DNA of 64,000 nt from Pseudomonas sp. CCC3.1 (GCF_034347405.1 NZ_CP133778.1:1178001-1242000), one strand, 5' to 3'. Positions 9,249-18,785 are shown, counted from the first letter of the stretch. Translations and numbers: made by a program. The notes: a model not told the origin generated them from the sequence alone.

Positions 9249-10490
9249 ATGACTGAGCAAAACTCTTACCGCGTGCTGCAGGCGCGGTTCCAACCCCTGT
9301 TCGACCAGATTGGCGCGGGCGCCATCGAACGTGAACAGCAACGCGAGCTGGCGTTCGACGCGGTGAATCTGCTGCGTGATGCAGGATTTAGCGCGCTGCG
9401 CGTTCCGCAAGCACACGGTGGCGCAGGCATCAGCTTGCCCGTGTTATTTGCCTTGTTGATTGATCTGGCCGAAGCCGATTCGAACCTGCCGCAAATCGTG
9501 CGGGCGCACTTCGGCTTTGTCGAAGGCCGCCTGGCGAGCCGCGATGCCGCCTCTCAGGATTACTGGTTCGCCAAAGTGACGGCCGGGCAATTGTGGGGAG
9601 CGGCCATGGCCGAACGCAGCGACAGCAGCACCAATTCGGTGTCCCTTGCGGCGGCAGAAGACGGCTGGCTGCTCAATGGCGAAAAGTATTACTGCACTGG
9701 CACGATCTACGCCGATTGGGTGGCCGCGGTGGCCATGCAAGACAAGGATTTTTTCAGTGTGGTGGTGGCCGTGGATGCGCCCGGCGTGACCCGGGTAGAC
9801 GACTGGGATGGTTTTGGTCAGCGCCTGAGCGGCAGCGGCACCACCCGTTTCGAGAATGTTGCGGTGCCTGCCGAGCACGTACTGCGGCGCTTTAAACCCG
9901 GCGAGTTGCGTGCCGAGTCGTACATCTCATCGTTCTACCAACTGTTCCACCTCGCGACCCTGGCCGGTATTGCCCGCGCCGCGTTGCGCGATGCGACTGA
10001 GTTTGTGCAAGGGCGCACCCGGGCTTTTGGCGTGCCGGGTCAATCCAGCCCCAAAGACGACCCGCTGGTGCAGCGAGTGATTGGCCGTCTGTCGAGTCTG
10101 GCCTACGCCAGCGAAACCCTGGTGCTGGCCACAGCGCAGGTGCTGGAAAACGTGCACCAGGCTGAACTGACCGAGACCGCGCAGGAAGCCGACTACGTCG
10201 AAGCCGACATCCGCACGTTTCAGGCCCAGCAAGTGGTGCTTGAACAGGTGCTTGAAGCCACCACGCTGCTGTTTGAAGTCGGTGGCGCCTCGGCCACCAG
10301 TCAGGCCCGGCGCCTTGACCGGCACTGGCGCAACGCCCGCACCCTGGCCTCGCACAACCCGGCCATCTACCGCGAACGGGCGCTGGGCAATTACTACCTC
10401 AACGGCATCAGCCCCGGTGCGGCGTGGCGTGCGCTGCATGAGCAGGACAGCGCACACGGCGCCACCCGCGATGAAGCCAGCGCGGTTTGA
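9249..10490 (+). CDS. Acyl-CoA-dehydrogenase-fold flavin oxidoreductase, DszC/SfnB-like
   Basis: A 413-residue protein of the acyl-CoA dehydrogenase superfamily. Recognisable parts are the N-terminal helical domain, the middle beta-domain (WGAAMAERSDSSTNSVSL, then GWLLNGEKYYCTGTIYADW) and a C-terminal helical domain. The family includes FMNH2-dependent monooxygenases such as DszC and the sulfur-acquisition oxidoreductase SfnB, which act on organosulfur compounds. The ATG at 9249 has AAGGA 6 bases upstream. Sitting between the two permease genes of one importer, it most likely acts on the imported compound. The true substrate is not readable from sequence. Confidence 0.85.
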   Translation: MTEQNSYRVLQARFQPLFDQIGAGAIEREQQRELAFDAVNLLRDAGFSALRVPQAHGGAGISLPVLFALLIDLAEADSNLPQIVRAHFGFVEGRLASRDAASQDYWFAKVTAGQLWGAAMAERSDSSTNSVSLAAAEDGWLLNGEKYYCTGTIYADWVAAVAMQDKDFFSVVVAVDAPGVTRVDDWDGFGQRLSGSGTTRFENVAVPAEHVLRRFKPGELRAESYISSFYQLFHLATLAGIARAALRDATEFVQGRTRAFGVPGQSSPKDDPLVQRVIGRLSSLAYASETLVLATAQVLENVHQAELTETAQEADYVEADIRTFQAQQVVLEQVLEATTLLFEVGGASATSQARRLDRHWRNARTLASHNPAIYRERALGNYYLNGISPGAAWRALHEQDSAHGATRDEASAV

Positions 10491-10513
10491 GCCACACATC
10501 AGGAGCCGCAACC

Positions 10514-11392
10514 ATGAGCCTGTCCCTTAATCAAAACGCACCTGCTGGGCTGACACACATCGCCCGCCCGCGCAGCACGCGGCGTTGGGCTGTGCGTCCG
10601 GGCCTGCTGCTGGCCGGGTTGTTCGTGCTGCTGCTGGTGATCGCGGCCATCCAGCCGGGTTGGCTGGTGGCCGGCGACCCGTTCGAAGCGATCTCCCGTC
10701 AGGCGTACAGCGCACCCGGCAGCCAGTATTGGCTGGGCTCAGATGAAAACGGTCGCGACATTCTTACGCGGCTGGTGTACGCCGCGCGTCCGTCACTGGT
10801 GTTGGGTGTGTCTGCCACCGCCATCGGCCTGCTGTTTGGCACGCTGTTCGGTCTGGCGGCGGGGCTGGGTCCGCGCTGGCTGGACGGCGCCGTGATGCGC
10901 GCCGTCGACGTGTTGCTGGCATTCCCTGATCTGTTGCTGGCGCTGGTGGTCATTACCTTTTTCGGTCAGGGGCAGTTGAACCTGATCATCGCTATCGGTA
11001 TCGCCAGTGTGCCGCGTTACGCCCGACTGGTGCGGGCACAAACCCTGGTGGTACGCGGCGCCGGTTACGTCGAGGCCGCCACCACGCTGGGCCTGCCCCG
11101 GTATTCGGTGATCCTGCGGCACGTGCTGCCCAATGCAATCAAACCGATTCTGATCCTGGCCACCATCGGCATTGGCGGCAACATCGTTAACGGCGCCGCC
11201 TTGAGCTTTCTGGGCTTTGGTGCCGCGCCGCCTGCGCCGGAATGGGGGGCAATGCTCGCCATGGGCCGCAACTACCTGGCCAACGCCTGGTGGCTGGTGG
11301 CCTGGCCGGCGCTGGCAATCACATTGACCGTGGTTTCGATCAGCGTGATCGGCCGCGAACTGCTGCGTCGCAGCGAAGGTAAACGCCCATGA
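10514..11392 (+). CDS. ABC importer permease, DppC/OppC type
   Basis: A 292-residue permease of the C type, with an N-terminal cytoplasmic tail, a first helix (LLLAGLFVLLLVIAAI), the conserved WLGSDENGRDILTRLVYAAR segment and the EAA loop around YVEAATTLGLPRYSVILRHV. The ATG at 10514 has AGGAG 8 bases upstream. Its stop overlaps the start of the ATPase gene (ATGA). Confidence 0.93.
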   Translation: MSLSLNQNAPAGLTHIARPRSTRRWAVRPGLLLAGLFVLLLVIAAIQPGWLVAGDPFEAISRQAYSAPGSQYWLGSDENGRDILTRLVYAARPSLVLGVSATAIGLLFGTLFGLAAGLGPRWLDGAVMRAVDVLLAFPDLLLALVVITFFGQGQLNLIIAIGIASVPRYARLVRAQTLVVRGAGYVEAATTLGLPRYSVILRHVLPNAIKPILILATIGIGGNIVNGAALSFLGFGAAPPAPEWGAMLAMGRNYLANAWWLVAWPALAITLTVVSISVIGRELLRRSEGKRP

Positions 11393-13044
11393 GCACGCAA
11401 CCCCTGATTGATGTGCAAGACCTGCACGTTCGCTTTGGCAGCCAAGCGGTCCCGACCCTTAAGGGCGTCAGTTTTCAGCTGCATCGCGGCGAATGCCTGG
11501 CGCTGGTGGGGGAATCTGGCTCGGGCAAGAGCGTCACTTCACGCACGCTGGCCGGGCTCACGGGTGTCGGGGCGCAGGTGCAGGCCAGCCGCCTGGCGTT
11601 TGCCGGGCAAGATGTGCGTCAGTTCGATGAGCGCGCGTGGCGCAAGGTGCGCGGCGCGCAGATTGGCTTTGTGATGCAGGACGCGCTGGGTTCGCTCGAC
11701 CCGTTGCGCCCGATCGGCAAGGAAATTGCCGAGCCGCTGCATTTGCACACCGATCTGGATCGGGCGCAGCGCGAGGCCCGAGTCATCGAATTGCTGCGGG
11801 CGGTGGGGGTGCCGGAACCTGAATTGCGTGCGCGGCAATTTCCTTATCAACTGTCTGGCGGCTTGCGTCAGCGGGCGCTGATTGCCTCGGCCATTGCCTG
11901 TAACCCGCGCTTGCTGATTGCCGACGAACCGACCACCGCGCTCGACACCACGGTGCAGGCGCAGGTGCTGGCCTTGCTTGAATCCCTGCGTGGCGAGAGC
12001 ACTGCAATGTTGATCGTCAGCCATGACTTGGCCGTGGTATCGCGGCTGGCCAATCGGGTGGCGGTGATGCACAACGGCATAATCGTCGAGCAAGGCAGCG
12101 TCGACGACGTGCTGCACGACCCGCAACACCCTTACACCCAGTACTTGCTGCGTGCGGGCAGGGCGGTGCACTTTCGTCGCACCCAAGGCACGGCGCGCAC
12201 GCCATTGGCCATCGTGCCGACGCAGACTGAGCCCGCCCCGCCATTGCTGCAGGTCAACGCGCTGAGCAAAGCGTTCAAGGGGCCAGATGGCAAGTTGCGC
12301 ACCGTGGTCAATCAAGTGTCACTGCAACTGCGACGCGGCAAAACCCTGGGCATCGTGGGCGAGTCCGGTTCGGGAAAAACCACCCTGACGCGCATGATCC
12401 TTGGCCTGGAAACCCCTGACAGCGGCGATATTCAGATCAAGGGGCAGCCCTGGTTGAGCTTGTCTGCTGTGGAAAAACGCCAATTGCGGCGCAGTATTCA
12501 AGTGGTGTTTCAAGACCCGTTGAGTTCGTTTGACCCGCGCTACAACGTGCGCCGGGTGTTGAGCGAAGCGCTCGAAGTGGCAGGCCATAAACGCAGTGAA
12601 TGGAGCGCCCGTGCCGAGGAGCTGCTGGCGTTGGTGCACCTGGATGCGGCCTTGCTGGAGCGCCGGCCCATCGAGTTGTCGGGTGGTCAGCGCCAGCGCA
12701 TCGCCATTGCCCGAGCGCTGGCGGCGCAGCCACAGATTCTGGTCTGCGACGAACCGGTTTCGGCGCTGGACGTGTCGGTGCAGGCGCAGATACTCGAACT
12801 GCTCGACGACCTCAAACAACGGCTGGGGTTGGCGTGCCTGTTCATCTCCCACGACCTTGGGGTGATCAACCATGTCAGCGACGAGGTGCTGGTGATGAAG
12901 GATGGCGTGGCAGTCGAAAGCGGCCGCGTGCGCGATGTGTTCGACCACCCGCAACATCCCTATACCCAAGCATTGCTGGAAGCCATCCCGCATCTGGAGA
13001 GCGGGCGCCGTATGGCGTTCGACTTTTTGAAGTTGGCGATTTGA
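11389..13044 (+). CDS. Fused double ATP-binding protein of the Opp/Dpp-type importer
   Basis: A 551-residue protein with two complete nucleotide-binding domains, equivalent to DppD and DppF fused (as in GsiA-like ATPases). Domain 1 has Walker A GESGSGKS (41-48), signature LSGGLRQRA and Walker B LLIADEP. Domain 2 has Walker A GESGSGKT (324-331), signature LSGGQRQRIAIARALA and Walker B LVCDEPVSALD. Each domain carries the C-terminal 'HPQHPYTQ' motif typical of oligopeptide-type ATPases. All catalytic residues appear intact, so the importer looks functional even though the receptor gene is broken. Confidence 0.95.
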   Translation: MSTQPLIDVQDLHVRFGSQAVPTLKGVSFQLHRGECLALVGESGSGKSVTSRTLAGLTGVGAQVQASRLAFAGQDVRQFDERAWRKVRGAQIGFVMQDALGSLDPLRPIGKEIAEPLHLHTDLDRAQREARVIELLRAVGVPEPELRARQFPYQLSGGLRQRALIASAIACNPRLLIADEPTTALDTTVQAQVLALLESLRGESTAMLIVSHDLAVVSRLANRVAVMHNGIIVEQGSVDDVLHDPQHPYTQYLLRAGRAVHFRRTQGTARTPLAIVPTQTEPAPPLLQVNALSKAFKGPDGKLRTVVNQVSLQLRRGKTLGIVGESGSGKTTLTRMILGLETPDSGDIQIKGQPWLSLSAVEKRQLRRSIQVVFQDPLSSFDPRYNVRRVLSEALEVAGHKRSEWSARAEELLALVHLDAALLERRPIELSGGQRQRIAIARALAAQPQILVCDEPVSALDVSVQAQILELLDDLKQRLGLACLFISHDLGVINHVSDEVLVMKDGVAVESGRVRDVFDHPQHPYTQALLEAIPHLESGRRMAFDFLKLAI

Positions 13045-13054
13045 AGGGATCTGC

Positions 13055-14452
13055 GTGAAGTACTCACCACCGCTGTCGCGCCGCGTGCCGATGATTATTG
13101 GCTGCGCGCTGTGCATGGAATTGATCGACTCAACGGTGGTGATGACCGCCTTGCCGCAAATGGCCAGCGACTTCGGCGCGCCCAGCATCCGCATGAACCT
13201 GGTGGTGTCGCTGTACATGTTGGCAGCCGCGCTGTGTGTGCCGGTCAGTGGCTGGGCCGCGGATCGCTTTGGCCCGCGTCGACTGTTTGTGCTGGCGATC
13301 ATTCTGTTTATCGTCTCGTCGCTGGCGTGCGCGGCCTCAAGCTCCCTGCTGCAACTGTGTCTGGCGCGCATGCTGCAAGGCGCAGCGGGAGCGATGATGG
13401 TGCCCGTGGGGCAGATGATCTTGCTGCGTTGGTCGCCGCGTGAAGACCTGTTGCGCAATTTGTCGTACCTGACCATCCCGGCGTTGATCGGCCCCATGAT
13501 CGGCCCGCCGCTGGGCGGGCTGATGGTGACCTACTTGTCCTGGCACTGGATTTTCCTGATCAATGTGCCCATCGGCGTGGTCGGCATCGTGCTGGTTCTG
13601 CGCCATGTGCCGCATTACCCCGGTGCCCGTGAACGGGGTTTGGACAGGCGCGGCCTGGTGCTCAGTGCGATCGCCATGGCGACCCTGGTTTTTGGTTTCG
13701 AAGCCCTCGGGCATGGCCTGATGCCGCGGCCCTGGGTGGCCTTGATGATCGGGGTCGGGATAGTGTGCGGCGCGTTGTACCTGCGCCATTCACGGCGTTA
13801 TGCCGAGCCGTTGCTTGATCTGAAACTGCTGCGCATCCCCAGCTACGGGATCAGTTTTTGGGGCGGCAATTTGCTGCGTCTGGGCACCTCGTCATTGCCG
13901 TTTTTGCTGGTGCTGATGTTTCAGCTGTGTTTCGGCCTGAGCCCCTTGCATGCCGGGTTGCTGACCCTGGCCGGAGGCGCAGGGGCTTTTCTGATGAAGC
14001 TGCTGGCAGTGCGTGTGGTGCGCCGATTCGGCATCCGCCGCACGCTCATCACCAATGCCGTGCTCACCGGATTGACCCTGGCCGCCTGCGCCAGCTTCAC
14101 CAGCACCACGCCCTACAGCGTGATCGTGCTGATGCTGTTTGGCAGTGCGGTGATTCGTTCGTTGCAGTACAGCACCCTTGGCGCCCTGACCTACGCAGAT
14201 GTGCCCGCAGAACTCAGCAGCCGTGCCAGCAGCCTGTCAGCCGTGACCGTGCAGTTGAGCATGAGTTTATCGGTGGGGTTGGTTGCCGCGTTGCTCGGGG
14301 TGTTGATGAATGTGCGGGGGCACGCCGTGCCGCAGACCAGCGACGTTGCCTGGATGCTGGTGCTGTGCGGGCTGGCTTGCATGGCGTCGGCGCTGGTGTT
14401 CCGCCGCTTGGCCGTGGACGCGGGCAATGCGGTGTATGCGGCACGCACATGA
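13055..14452 (+). CDS. MFS transporter, DHA2 (14-TM) drug/proton antiporter type
   Basis: A 465-residue polytopic membrane protein of the major facilitator superfamily. Signatures are the N-terminal MELIDSTVVMTALPQMASDF (motif D1 of DHA2), the loop GWAADRFGPRRLF (motif A) and GPPLGGLMVTYLSWHWIFLINVPIG (motif C). Its length fits 14 helices. The GTG start at 13055 has AAGGGA 5 bases upstream, only 10 bases after the ATPase stop, so it is the last gene of the operon. It may export a desulfurised or toxic product of the imported compound; this is inference. Confidence 0.92.
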   Translation: MKYSPPLSRRVPMIIGCALCMELIDSTVVMTALPQMASDFGAPSIRMNLVVSLYMLAAALCVPVSGWAADRFGPRRLFVLAIILFIVSSLACAASSSLLQLCLARMLQGAAGAMMVPVGQMILLRWSPREDLLRNLSYLTIPALIGPMIGPPLGGLMVTYLSWHWIFLINVPIGVVGIVLVLRHVPHYPGARERGLDRRGLVLSAIAMATLVFGFEALGHGLMPRPWVALMIGVGIVCGALYLRHSRRYAEPLLDLKLLRIPSYGISFWGGNLLRLGTSSLPFLLVLMFQLCFGLSPLHAGLLTLAGGAGAFLMKLLAVRVVRRFGIRRTLITNAVLTGLTLAACASFTSTTPYSVIVLMLFGSAVIRSLQYSTLGALTYADVPAELSSRASSLSAVTVQLSMSLSVGLVAALLGVLMNVRGHAVPQTSDVAWMLVLCGLACMASALVFRRLAVDAGNAVYAART

Positions 14453-14467
14453 CATCAGAGATATTTC

Positions 14468-14563
14468 TGTGGGAGCTGGCTTGCCAGCGATGCAGGCGAT
14501 GCAGGCGATGCGGTTTTTCTGTTAAACCGCGTCGATACCTTCGCTGGCAAGCCAGCCCCCACA
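14468..14563. repeat. REP-type inverted repeat pair
   Basis: The arms TGTGGGAGCTGGCTTGCCAG (from 14468) and its near-perfect reverse complement ending at 14563 flank about 50 bases; one mismatch is seen in 23 bp. The spacer contains almost three copies of a 9-bp unit (CGATGCAGG). The pair lies between two converging genes, a usual REP position, and could form a long stem in RNA from either side. Confidence 0.88.
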
Positions 14564-14584
14564 GGAACAACATTGCATTCGCGC

Positions 14585-15721
14585 TTACTGCTCGGCGTTG
14601 CGGCTGTGGCGGTATTGGCTCACCGAGTCGTACACCGCTTTGCGCAGGCGGTTGATGCCGCCAATTGGCCGGTGCTCTTCAATGCCATGCCACGGGCTGA
14701 ACGAGAGGTTGTCACACGCCAGGTTTTGGCTTGGGGTGTCGAAGTCCTGGGGTTGCACGGTGATCCGCGCCACGGTTTGGAACGGCGCATCTGATTCTTT
14801 CCATTCAACGCTGGTGTCTTCAATCGGCATAAAGCGATTGGCGTCCTGGCGCTGGACCTGCAACACGAAACACGCGGGCACGCGGTCTGTGGATAACTGC
14901 TGGTTCAGTGCAGTGCGCAAGAAGTTCGGCAGTTTCTGATTTTGCTCGGGCAGGGTGTACGCCGGGCAACTGTCCGGGTCGGGTGCCACGCGGAATTTCG
15001 CGTTGGCCGAGCCAAACTTGTACGGCGATACCGAGAAGTAGGTGGTTTGCGTCGGGCTGGCGGGTGCAGGTGCCAAGGTCGCCAGCGCAATAAACAAGTG
15101 CCGGACTTGCCAACTGCCTGGATTCCACGAGGGAAAGAACGCCAGTGCCTTTTTGCCGTCAGCCTGGGCGGCGATGTTCTGGCGGTACTCGGCGACATCG
15201 CTGACGAAGAAGTTGGGATGGTTGAACATCACAAAATCCTGCTCGCCTCGACCTTGCTGGCTCGCAAGCAACTGCGTCCCCGGCACGTCCAGTAACTTGA
15301 TCGCCATGCCGCGGGCGTCGCGGATGCTGTCGAATTGCGGGTAGGCGTTGCCGTTGGACAGGCGCATCACCGCTTGCCAGGTTTTGCCGGGGCTGGCGAA
15401 CACGCCTTGGCGCAAGGCCGGGTCGAGGCCGTCCAGCACCTGCACGCTGGCTTTGACGCAGCCATGGGCCTTAGCGTGGGCGTCGCGCAGGTAGCGGGTG
15501 TTGTCGCGGTGTTGGTCGACGATTCTGATCGCTGTCTGGATCGTGTCCTGAGTCATCGCGGCTTCATCTGCCGGGATCTGTTCCTGAGCCGACACCGGGC
15601 CGCGTTGCTGCCAGGCATACCAGCCTGTTGCCAGCGCCCAGCCGAGCAGTCCCAGTACGATCAGGGCCAGCAGCAGCTTGCCCAGCCAGGTGCCGAGTCG
15701 AAGCCATAAAGTGGTCAGCAT
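14585..15721 (-). CDS. Catalase-like haem protein with N-terminal membrane anchor
   Basis: A 378-residue protein of the catalase-related (SrpA-like) family. One transmembrane segment (about residues 11-33) is followed by a periplasmic catalase-fold domain. Expected haem-pocket features are visible: RDAHAKAHGCVKASVQV contains the distal His, and a C-terminal NRLRKAVYDSVSQYR contains the Arg-x3-Tyr of the proximal ligand. AAAGGAT precedes the ATG. The gene follows the di-haem cytochrome gene on the same strand with 20 bases between them, so both are one transcription unit. Catalase-like proteins of this type often act as peroxygenases or allene-oxide-type enzymes rather than true catalases. The substrate is unknown. 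Confidence 0.85.
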   Translation of the reverse strand: MLTTLWLRLGTWLGKLLLALIVLGLLGWALATGWYAWQQRGPVSAQEQIPADEAAMTQDTIQTAIRIVDQHRDNTRYLRDAHAKAHGCVKASVQVLDGLDPALRQGVFASPGKTWQAVMRLSNGNAYPQFDSIRDARGMAIKLLDVPGTQLLASQQGRGEQDFVMFNHPNFFVSDVAEYRQNIAAQADGKKALAFFPSWNPGSWQVRHLFIALATLAPAPASPTQTTYFSVSPYKFGSANAKFRVAPDPDSCPAYTLPEQNQKLPNFLRTALNQQLSTDRVPACFVLQVQRQDANRFMPIEDTSVEWKESDAPFQTVARITVQPQDFDTPSQNLACDNLSFSPWHGIEEHRPIGGINRLRKAVYDSVSQYRHSRNAEQ

Positions 15722-15741
15722 GCATACATCCTTTTAAACAA

Positions 15742-17556
15742 TTATTCGGTGGGCAACTGTTGTTCAAGCGGGCCGCCGAGCACTTTCAAGTACTCAAGCA
15801 GCGCCCAGCGTTCTTCGGGCTGCAACAGGCGCCCGATAACGCCATTGCCGCGTGCTCCGGCACGAAATTCATGGCCGCTGTTGTGGTTGCCGCTGATGCG
15901 CGTGTCGAGCACAAAACCACCGTCAAAGGCTTCGGTGCGATAGCCCAGGTGGCGCGGGTCGTATTCAAAACTGCCGCGATAGAAGGTCTGGTCGCGCTCT
16001 GATTGCGGCGAAAGCAGTTGATACAGCGTGGGCACTGAACCGTTGTGCAGGTAGGGCGCGGTGGCCCAGATCCCGTCCAGAGGCCGCGCTTTGTAAGCGC
16101 GCAACTCCATCACACCAATCGGCAGGCCATAGCCATTGAGGCGCGCTTGTTCTTCAGGGCCGATATTGGCTTCTTTATACGCATGCTTTTCGACAAAGGC
16201 GGTGACGTACGCCAGGCCTTTGGCCACCGACAGCTGGTGCATGTCCAGCGGCTGCTCACTTTTCGGGAACAGGTCTACGTTCAGGGTGGCCAATTCAACC
16301 GGGTCCCATTGCAGGGCGCTCAGGTCGTAACGGTTGTCGGCGATGTTGTTGGCGGTGTTGGGGTCGGTGCCGATCACGTCGACGGGCAGCATGTTGAGGT
16401 GCTTGACCCTTCGTCCGTTCTCTTCAACCACCGGTGGTACGTGGCAAGCGGCACAGTTCTCGGCAAACAGCGCGCGGCCTTTGGCAGCCAGCGGGCGATC
16501 AATCGTGCCGAACAGGGCTTCGGGCCAGACGGGTGGCTTGAGCTTTTGCAGGGTTTCTTCGATCAGGTTCAAGTCGCGGACCCGCACGCTCGACGGGTAA
16601 CGGTCGTCGCCTTGCAGAGGCTGGCCGTGGTTGTCGAAGAAGTTCAGGGTGGCGCCCACGCCCAGGGCTTCGCCGATATTGCGCGCCATGGGTTGTTGGG
16701 CCGAGCCGTTCCATTGCACCCAGTCGAACGTCCACATGTCCCACAGATGCGGGTAGTCCACCGGGGCGTTGGCGACCCGATAGTTGTCGGGTGAAATTGC
16801 GTCGCCAAAGCTGGCATTGGCAATTCGGCCGAACGCATCGGTGCGGCCCGGACCTTCCAGGGTGGGATAAAGGCCGCGATGGGTGTCGTTCCAGGCCACC
16901 GCGAGGAAGGTGTCGAGCGAGGCCTTGAAGTCTTTGCGCAACTGTTGGTGCTGCGCTGGGTAGTTGTCGCCCAGCACGGTGCGGGCGAAACGCTCAAATT
17001 TCCAGGGGTTGTAATACGTGGCCGCGAGGCTGGCGACCAGCGCTTGGCCAAAGCTGCCGCCGCGCAAGGTCGGGACGCTTGAAGGCAGCACGTGTTGCGC
17101 CGGGCCGCCGTCAATACGCAGTGCTTGTCCTTTAAAGCGCAGTTCGCCGGTATGGCAGGCCGCACAGGTGATGTCGAGGTATTCAACCTTGCTGCCTGGG
17201 TTTTGATGGCGGGTGAAACCGACGGGCAAGTTGGCCGGGTTGGCAGCGCTGGCCTGCTGTTTCGGGTCGACCAGAAAGCCGAAGCGCGCCAGGTACTCAG
17301 GCGCGGCAAACGGTTGCTTTGAAAAAGGCAGCTCAAGGGCACTGAACCAGTCGTAATGCAGGCCTTTTACTTGCGTGCCCTGAGGCGTGTAGTAATAGGT
17401 TTGCCGGTCGGCCGGGCTCCATTGATCCAGGTAGTGCACCTGCTGCGGGGGCACGTAGGCGGGTAATTTCGGGTTGGCAATGAAATAGATAACGGTGCAA
17501 ATCCCCAGTGCCAGGATCACGGCAAGCCCTGACAACACACGGTAAAACAAACGCAC
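15742..17556 (-). CDS. Membrane-anchored di-haem cytochrome c (cytochrome c peroxidase superfamily)
   Basis: A 604-residue protein with an N-terminal membrane segment (about residues 6-27) and two CAACH haem c motifs, at about 131-135 and 368-372. It is longer than classical di-haem peroxidases (about 340 residues). The region GIWATAPYLHNGSVPTLYQLL is typical of the superfamily, and the size falls in the range of the RoxA-type oxygenases and the Pseudomonas oleate diol synthase/dioxygenase pair. The GTG start at 17556 has AAGGAG 7 bases upstream. Co-transcription with the catalase-like gene suggests that both act on one substrate, perhaps an unsaturated lipid or hydroperoxide; this is inference. 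Confidence 0.85.
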   Translation of the reverse strand: MRLFYRVLSGLAVILALGICTVIYFIANPKLPAYVPPQQVHYLDQWSPADRQTYYYTPQGTQVKGLHYDWFSALELPFSKQPFAAPEYLARFGFLVDPKQQASAANPANLPVGFTRHQNPGSKVEYLDITCAACHTGELRFKGQALRIDGGPAQHVLPSSVPTLRGGSFGQALVASLAATYYNPWKFERFARTVLGDNYPAQHQQLRKDFKASLDTFLAVAWNDTHRGLYPTLEGPGRTDAFGRIANASFGDAISPDNYRVANAPVDYPHLWDMWTFDWVQWNGSAQQPMARNIGEALGVGATLNFFDNHGQPLQGDDRYPSSVRVRDLNLIEETLQKLKPPVWPEALFGTIDRPLAAKGRALFAENCAACHVPPVVEENGRRVKHLNMLPVDVIGTDPNTANNIADNRYDLSALQWDPVELATLNVDLFPKSEQPLDMHQLSVAKGLAYVTAFVEKHAYKEANIGPEEQARLNGYGLPIGVMELRAYKARPLDGIWATAPYLHNGSVPTLYQLLSPQSERDQTFYRGSFEYDPRHLGYRTEAFDGGFVLDTRISGNHNSGHEFRAGARGNGVIGRLLQPEERWALLEYLKVLGGPLEQQLPTE

Positions 17557-17822
17557 AGTAACGCTCCTTGTAAGAATTTTTACAGCCTTATGCCTGACCT
17601 AACGTCTAGCATCAAGTGGCCAGTGGTTTGTTCGGTAAGGCGTGGTTCGGTTTGACAGATTGCTTGAAGTGTTAGCAAAAGTTGCGGTAATTATGAATTG
17701 TGATTAACCCGTGAACTTATCCGCGATTTGTCCCTCTCATGCCGGTAGCCATTGGTTGCGGCCGCCTGATAAGCTCGCGGCTTTATTCGATTGCCCATTT
17801 GGCGCATGAACAAGGAAATAGC

Positions 17823-18542
17823 ATGAAACAGCATCGGTTGGCGGCAGCTGTGGCTCTGGTAAGCCTGGTACTGGCGGGTTGCGATTCGCAGACCAGCGTA
17901 GAGCTGAAAACCCCGGCACAAAAAGCCTCTTACGGCATTGGCCTGAACATGGGCAAAAGCTTGGCTCAAGAAGGCATGGATGATCTGGATTCCAAAGCCG
18001 TAGCCCTGGGCATCGAAGATGCCGTTGGCAAAAAAGATCAAAAGCTCAAGGATGACGAGCTGATTGAAGCGTTCGCCGCCCTGCAAAAGCGTGCTGAAGA
18101 ACGTCTGGCCAAAATGAGCGACGAAGCGTCTGCTGCTGGCAAGAAATTCCTCGAAGAAAACGCCAAGAAAGCGGGCGTTGTTACCACCGCTTCTGGCCTG
18201 CAATACGAAGTGATCAAAAAGGCCGATGGTCCTCAGCCAAAAGCCACCGACGTAGTGACTGTTCACTACGAAGGCAAGCTGATCGACGGCAAAGTGTTTG
18301 ACAGCTCGGTAGAACGTGGCAGCCCGATTGATCTGCCGGTGAGCGGCGTGATTCCGGGTTGGGTTGAAGGTCTGCAACTGATGCACGTAGGCGAGAAGTA
18401 CAAGCTGTACATCCCTAGCGAGCTGGCTTACGGCGCACAAAGCCCAAGCCCGGCAATCCCGGCCAACTCGGTGCTGGTATTCGACCTGGAACTGCTGGGC
18501 ATCAAAGACCCTGCAAAACCTGAGCAAGATGCTGCCAAATAA
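17823..18542 (+). CDS. FKBP-type peptidyl-prolyl isomerase lipoprotein (Mip/FkpA-like)
   Basis: A 239-residue periplasmic PPIase. The signal peptide ends in the lipobox LAGC. Next comes the helical dimerisation domain (KASYGIGLNMGKSLAQEG onward) and a C-terminal FKBP domain with VTVHYEGKLIDGKVFDSS, VIPGWVEGLQLM and IPSELAYG. Family members are V-shaped dimers that assist folding of envelope proteins. The ATG at 17823 has AAGGA 7 bases upstream. It is divergent from the cytochrome gene; the 266 bases between them hold both promoters but no clear operator. Confidence 0.93.
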   Translation: MKQHRLAAAVALVSLVLAGCDSQTSVELKTPAQKASYGIGLNMGKSLAQEGMDDLDSKAVALGIEDAVGKKDQKLKDDELIEAFAALQKRAEERLAKMSDEASAAGKKFLEENAKKAGVVTTASGLQYEVIKKADGPQPKATDVVTVHYEGKLIDGKVFDSSVERGSPIDLPVSGVIPGWVEGLQLMHVGEKYKLYIPSELAYGAQSPSPAIPANSVLVFDLELLGIKDPAKPEQDAAK

Positions 18543-18560
18543 GTAGCCTTTTGTTAGCGC

Positions 18561-18584
18561 AACGCCCCGTCTCGACGGGGCGTT
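18561..18584 (+). terminator. Hairpin terminator of the FKBP gene
   Basis: AACGCCCCGTC and GACGGGGCGTT form a perfect stem around a 2-base loop 18 bases after the stop. The T tract that follows is weak (GTCGTTT), so termination may be incomplete. Confidence 0.75.
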
Positions 18585-18785
18585 GTCGTTTCTGGGGTTT
18601 AGACGGGCGGTTCAAACCCGGCCTGACCAGCGGCAATTTGCCTCAGGCGTCGCGCCAGCTAGTAGCTGTGGGCAAGCAAGTCAATGAATTTATGGGTTTT
18701 TTTATGTGTGTAAAAAATGCCCGATCTGAGCGCAGCCCTTGTAGGGCGTGGCTTTCAGCGATGAAAATCAGCTCTGTTCACAAGG

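Noticed and set aside
12319..13497. 392-codon open frame on the minus strand
   Set aside because: It spans the end of the ABC ATPase and the start of the MFS gene in antisense and crosses two well-supported genes.
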